Positions 59,690-64,000 of a stretch of 64,000 bases of DNA are shown here, piece after piece. Each line of letters starts with the position of its first letter. Position 1 is the first letter of the stretch. The position numbers were made by a program, and so were the translations under genes. The stretch is taken from contig CAUYUJ010015264.1 in assembly GCA_963575745.1 (NCBI GenBank), forward strand, positions 225,001 through 289,000, in the 5' to 3' direction. The notes beneath the pieces are model-generated. The model saw nothing but the letters and a program-made list of their open reading frames with translations, searched no databases and was not told the DNA's origin. The stretch comes from Prorocentrum cordatum. Taxonomy: Eukaryota > Sar > Dinophyceae > Prorocentrales > Prorocentraceae.

Positions 59690-60560
59690 CGGGGACCTTC
59701 GGTGGAGCTCTGTATGAGGCCACTAAGCGCGTGAAGGGTATGCCGAAAAGGGTGTGCGGGACGAATGCGGGAACACCCACTCGGACCTTCGGTGGGGCTC
59801 CGTATGGGGCCACGAAGCGTGTGAGGGGTGTGCCGAAATGGGTGTGCGGGACGCAAGCGGGCACACCCACTGGGACCTTCGTTGGAGCTCCCTACGGGGC
59901 CACGAACCGTGTGATGGGGTGTGCCGAAATGGGCGCGCGGGGCGCGTGCGGGCACACCCTCTGGGACCTTCGGTGGAGCTCCCTATGGGGCCGCGAAGCG
60001 TGTGAGGGGTTTGCCGAAATGGGTGCGCGGGACGCATGCGGGCACACCCTTTGGGACCTTCGGTGGAGCTCCCTATGGGGCCACGAAGCGTGTGAGGGGT
60101 GTGCCGAAATGGGTGTGCGGGACATATGCGGGCACACCCATTGGGACCTTCGGTGGAGCTCCCTATGGGGCCACGAAGCGTGCGAGGGGTGTGCCGACAT
60201 GGGCGTGCGGGGTGCATGCGGGCACACCCACTGGGACGGAGTTCCCTATGGGGTCACGAAACGTGTGAGGGGTGTGCCGAGATGGGTGTGCGGGACGCAT
60301 GCGGGCACACCCACTGGGACCTTCGGTGGAGCTCCCTATGGGGCCACGATGCGTGTGAGGGGTTTGCCGAAATGGGTGTGCGGGACGCATGCGGGCACAC
60401 CCACTGGGACCTTCGGTGGAGCTCCCTATGGGGCCACGAAGCGTGTGAGGGGTGTGCCGAAATGGGTGTGCGGGACGCAGGCGGGCACACCCTTTGGGAC
60501 CTTCGGTGGAGCTCCCTATGGGGCCACGAAACGTGTGCGAGGTGTGCCGAAATGGAGGAG
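59690..60560 (+). repeat. 90-bp tandem array, about ten units, open in several frames
   Basis: Unit: GGGACCTTCGGTGGAGCTCC, CTATGGGGCCACGAAGCGTG, TGAGGGGTGTGCCGAAATGG, GTGTGCGGGACGCATGCGGG and CACACCCACT. The period is exactly 90 bp in most steps. One unit (60230-60250) lacks about 10 bp. As the unit is a multiple of three without stops, frames on both strands stay open (367 codons on plus from 59590). One plus frame repeats WGHEACEGCAEMGVRDACGH. Whether any frame is translated cannot be told. Confidence 0.
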
Positions 60561-60949
60561 GGAGGAGGGGGAAGAGGAGAGGAGAGGAAACGTGGGCCAC
60601 CGTCTCTTCAAAACGATGACCCAACACCACAGGATGGTTGGGAAAAAGGGACGACGAGGTAGACAGGGTGAACCGGCAATTTTCTGGGAGTAAAGAGGTG
60701 GTCTTGGAGGGCCTCTTCGGGCTATCCCTGGGGCCCGCGTGGGGGCGAGGGAAGGAGGATGAGGAGGAAGAGAGTGAGTGGGAGGAGGCGGAGGAGTACG
60801 ACGACGACGGCGATCACGACGACGGGGAAGAGGAGAAAAGAGAAAGGAACACGATGCAGGCAAGGACGAGAAGGAGGAGGATGATGAGGAGGACGATGAC
60901 AACAAGGACGGGGACAAAGCTCTGAACATCGCCTCTTGGAGCCCTCGTG

Positions 60950-61330
60950 TGACTCCTTCGTGGGATCTTGGGGTCCTCTTGGAGCTCTTCTGGGGGGCCT
61001 CGGGGCACTGTTGGGGCCCTCTTGGGGCCCTCTTGGGGGTCCCTTGGGAGCCCCGGGTGGCCTTTCGGGGCCCTCTTGGGGGCAGTCGATCGAACGGGTG
61101 GGGGTCCCACATATGCGCTCCCCCTGGGGCGCTCTGGGGGCGCCCGCGGGCCGATCATTGAACGCTCCTGGGGCCGTTTTGGGGGGCCTCTTGGGCCCCT
61201 CGTGGGGCTCTCGTGGGCCATCCCGTGACAACTTTGAGGCTTCAAGAGCGCATCGGCAGCCTCAGGTGTCTAAAGGATGTTGGCACCGTGGGGGGTCCTG
61301 TGGGGGCTCTGAGGGCACTTGAATCCGTCT
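60950..61330 (+). repeat. Family 17 block, copy 1
   Basis: Runs of TCTTGGGGCCCTCTTGGGG with AGGCTTCAAGAGCGCATCGG near the end. Confidence 0.
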
Positions 61331-61739
61331 TGTGGCCCTCGTCGGGCCTCGTGGAGCCATGTCGGAAGCTATATTGAACCGTCTTCGGATATCTTGAGCC
61401 GCCTTGGAGGCCATCTTGGAGCATCGGAGACCCGCTGGAAGCAATATTGGAAGAAAAATAATACCCTCTGCCAACTCGCGGCCCCCGCAAAACAACCTCA
61501 GGGAGGAGGGTCGGGGGCCCTTCCCCGAAGGGAAGAGGTTGTCTGGAAGAGGAAATAATGAACTCGCTGGACCACCTTGGCCTCAAGGGCTGGTGGGATT
61601 CAGAGCTTCAGCATCATAGACGGTGAGGAAGTTTCAGGCAAAACGCCCAGCCCGCCCTACCGACACGTCTGGGGGTGCGACAGTGAGTTACTCGCACAGA
61701 ACAGGGTGGAGGAGGGAGATGGAGGAGGAGGGAGAGGAG

Positions 61740-61771
<32 letters not shown>

Positions 61772-61834
61772 CAGCACGAGGGGGGAGGAAGAGGAGGAGG
61801 AGGATACGAGGTGGAGGAGGAGGATACTACGTAC

Positions 61835-62038
61835 GACTAATAATCATAATGCCAGGAATAACAGTACTCATACGAATAATAATCACACTACTCATCGTAG
61901 TAATACTATTGTTATCACTAGTAGTATCATTATTACTAGTATTAATAATAATAATGATGGTAATAGTCATAGTACGAACACTAATAAAAACGAATGACAC
62001 TAATCATAAGCATAAGAAAGAACAACATGAAGGATACG

Positions 62039-62070
<32 letters not shown>

Positions 62071-62110
62071 GAAGGCGACGAATAATAACACTAATAATAA
62101 AAAGAAGACG
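61835..62110 (+). repeat. AT-rich AATAAT tract
   Basis: Imperfect AAT/TAC trinucleotides with (AAT)n at 62037-62068. Strikingly AT-rich compared with the rest of the window. Confidence 0.
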
Positions 62111-62238
62111 AGTACGAAGAAAAAGGGGAGGAGGAGGAGGAGCAGGAGCAGGAGGAGGAGGAGTAGGAGGAGGAGGAGGAGGACGAGGGAGAGGGAGAGG
62201 AAGGGAAAGGGACAGAGAGAGGGAGAGGGAGAGGGAGA

Positions 62239-62450
62239 GTGGCGGCTGCCGGCGATGCATCGGCGGCGGTGGCGGCGGTCCTGCGCGGGATCCTCGCCGC
62301 GGGCCTGCGGAAGGGGCCACAGGAGTGGTTGCTCCGCACGCGGCGGCAGCGGCGGCGGTGCGGGCCTGTCCGGCGCCGCCTTGCCGCGCGTGCGGCGTCC
62401 TCGGCACCTTCGACGAGGTGGTGCTCGAGGCAGGGCGCAGCACGGGCTAA
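62239..62450 (+). CDS. Candidate coding segment before a TAA
   Basis: One frame gives AVAAVLRGILAAGLRKGPQE; another ends ACGVLGTFDEVVLEAGRSTG with TAA. Composition is protein-like, but no family or splice pattern is recognised. Confidence 0.
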
Positions 62451-62489
62451 GCCGGCTATCTCAGCGTCTCAAACATCCGGTGGCGGACG

Positions 62490-62800
62490 CGAAAAGTGCG
62501 AAAAGTAGAAAAGTGCGAAAAGTGACGAAAAGTGTGAAAAGTGCGAAAAGTAAAATAGAAAAGCGCGAAAAGTGAGAAACATGCGAAAAGTAGAACAGCG
62601 CGAAAAGTTCGGAAAGCGCGAAAAGTAGAAAAGTGTGAAAAGTAGAAAAAGCGCGAAAACTGCGAACGTGCGAAAAGTAGAAAGCGCGAAACGTAGAAAA
62701 GCAGAAAAGTGCGAACATTTACAACAACAAAAAAAAGTGTGAGAAGGACGAAAGGTGCGAGAAGTACGAAGCAACACAGTGCAACAAGTTGAGAAACGCT
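62490..62800 (+). repeat. GCGAAAAGTAGAAAA minisatellite
   Basis: About thirty units of 9-16 bp built on GCGAAAAGT and AGAAAAGT. Confidence 0.
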
Positions 62801-63604
62801 AATAGGTGCAAAAAACAAGAAAGTCGAACCCTGATAAATCGGGGAACGTGCGTTTGAAACTTGCGATAATAACGAAAGGCAGCAAAGCGGGACTTGCGCG
62901 ATAAGAGCGAACGTGGATTGAGAAACGTTTTGGGAAGGAACCGCATTTTTAACAGCGCGCAGCGCGAGAAGCGTTCGAATCGCGCGAATGGTTCAACATA
63001 TTCTAAAAGAAAAACAAAGGAGCGGCAGGAGGGGCAGGATGATGAGGCGTGGCCGTGTTCCACATGTGTTTGTCTTGCGTTTCGCTTGTCCTCGTATGGA
63101 GCACGCTTGTTTTTCTTGTTTTTTCCCCCTCCTAAGTTTTTTCGCAGTAGTTGCCGAGCGCGTTCAAAAACCTCGATCCGTGTCCAGTTCGCTGCCCGCA
63201 TATTTGGGAACACGCCTGCTCAGGTGCACTTCCCGTCTAAGTCCCCCCCGTCTTGCTCAGCAGCTACGTCCATCGGTTGCAAAGCAAGAAAGGAGGGAGA
63301 CGGCATCGAAGACGCTTCCGGCGAGTCACCGCCGCCCCTTGCCTTTTTGGAAAGCGCCTCTGTGGCCAACGGTTGGGCCACAGCTTGGCCAAGCTGCCGG
63401 ATGGGGAGGAAGAGGAGGACGGGGGAGGATGGGGAGGAGGAGGAAGGAGGAGGAGGAGCCGCACGAATGCTGCACGAGGAGACTGAAGAGGAGGAGGAGG
63501 AGGAGGAGGAGGAGGAGGAGGGCAGGAAGGAGCGGACCATGATAAGGAGAATGACAAGTTGGGCTTTGGGGCTATGTTGTGGTGAGGGGTTCTTCGAGGA
63601 CTCG

Positions 63605-63930
63605 CGATGCCTTCTTGGCGCCATCTTGGGGTCCTCTTGGGGTCCTTTGGGGGCCCTCTTGGGGCTCTTTGGAGGTGTCCAGGGGGCCCTTTTGGTGCTC
63701 TTTGGGGAGCTCTTGGAGCGCCTCTTGGGGCAATCTTGGGCCCCACTGTTCAAAAACAGGCCGGCGGCTGCAATTCAGGCCCCCGCCCTTCGGAGGCTCA
63801 AAAAGAGCGTCTTGGGGCTCTCTTGCGCCGCTTGTGGAACGTTCCTGAGCGCTCTTGGAGCCGTCATGGGGCCCTCTTGTGACCAACTTGAGGCCTCAAG
63901 AGCCCATCGGAAGCGAAAAGGCGAGAAGGC
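63605..63930 (+). repeat. Family 17 block, copy 2
   Basis: ATCTTGGGGTCCTCTTGGGG, then CCCTCTTGTGACCAACTTGA and GGCCTCAAGAGCCCATCGGA, collinear with copy 1. Confidence 0.
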
Positions 63931-64000
63931 AACACACATATGTTTTCTGTTGGTTTTTGACAGGTTTGGGCCTCTTGGGGGGCTCCTCGGGGGGTTCGGA

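Noticed and set aside
59590-60693. 367-codon frame across the 90-bp array as a gene
   Set aside because: The unit is 90 bp and stop-free in several frames on both strands, so openness is not evidence of coding. Kept as a repeat only.

Overview
The window looks like nuclear DNA of a dinoflagellate. Four things point there. (1) A near-exact copy of the dinoflagellate spliced leader lies on the minus strand at 27840-27861. (2) The exons recognised here join at AG|GA, AG|GC and AG|GT donors rather than GT only. (3) The recognisable coding pieces (a secreted-type coiled-coil family, a pentatricopeptide protein and a LINE family) are, from memory, typical of Symbiodinium, Polarella and Prorocentrum genomes. 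(4) Coding sequence is a small fraction of a GC-rich, repeat-saturated background. The species cannot be named from the sequence.

Main gene. Fourteen exons on the plus strand between 6001 and 37809 join in frame into about 666 residues of one coiled-coil protein; the 5' end was not found. Its introns run from 124 bp to 12.3 kb. The first visible intron (6068-18366) holds two decayed LINE retrotransposons and the first ORF of a third. The third (25968-30331) holds an antisense, decayed phosphoglycerate kinase-like gene with a partly reiterated segment and the spliced-leader relic. Several short introns at the 3' end (34646-37680) are themselves mobile elements: they have terminal inverted repeats, are flanked by short direct repeats that carry the splice junctions, and belong to families found elsewhere in the window. 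These are introner-like elements.

Right half (38-64 kb). A possible terminal exon lies at 39735-39813. A PPR protein is split inside one PPR motif by a 4.3 kb intron (exons 49685-49813 and 54134-54200). Otherwise there are dispersed short elements, minisatellites, 90-bp tandem arrays (56.0-56.5 and 59.7-60.6 kb), a 1.1 kb TG-rich tract (51.6-52.8 kb) and many GGA/CCT tracts.

Repeat families, numbered here for reference: 1 = TTAAGTCGGGC-ended MITE with 8-bp target duplications; 2 = GC-rich palindrome; 3 = CAGACACAA element; 4 = GATCGACT element; 5 = AGAAGGC element with GGCGGCGAGC ends; 6 = element with about 50-bp inverted ends around TTTCGAGCA; 7 = element with TCGACCTAAGC-like ends; 8 = GTGGAGACCCATGCC element; 9 = TTCTAAGAACA element; 10 = GATCGTTC element; 11 = CCACCCCAACC element; 12 = TCGGGGGCGGC element; 13 = GTTTACTAAACGGC element; 14 = TCGAGCGG/CTTCAGG element; 15 = composite repeat with about 88-bp units; 16 = TACTCGCA-ended element; 17 = CTCTTGGGG block; 18 = GGACTCGCCTC element. 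Very long Leu/Ser/Pro/Glu/Gly/Arg or Cys/Val reading frames over microsatellites are not genes and are not listed as such.
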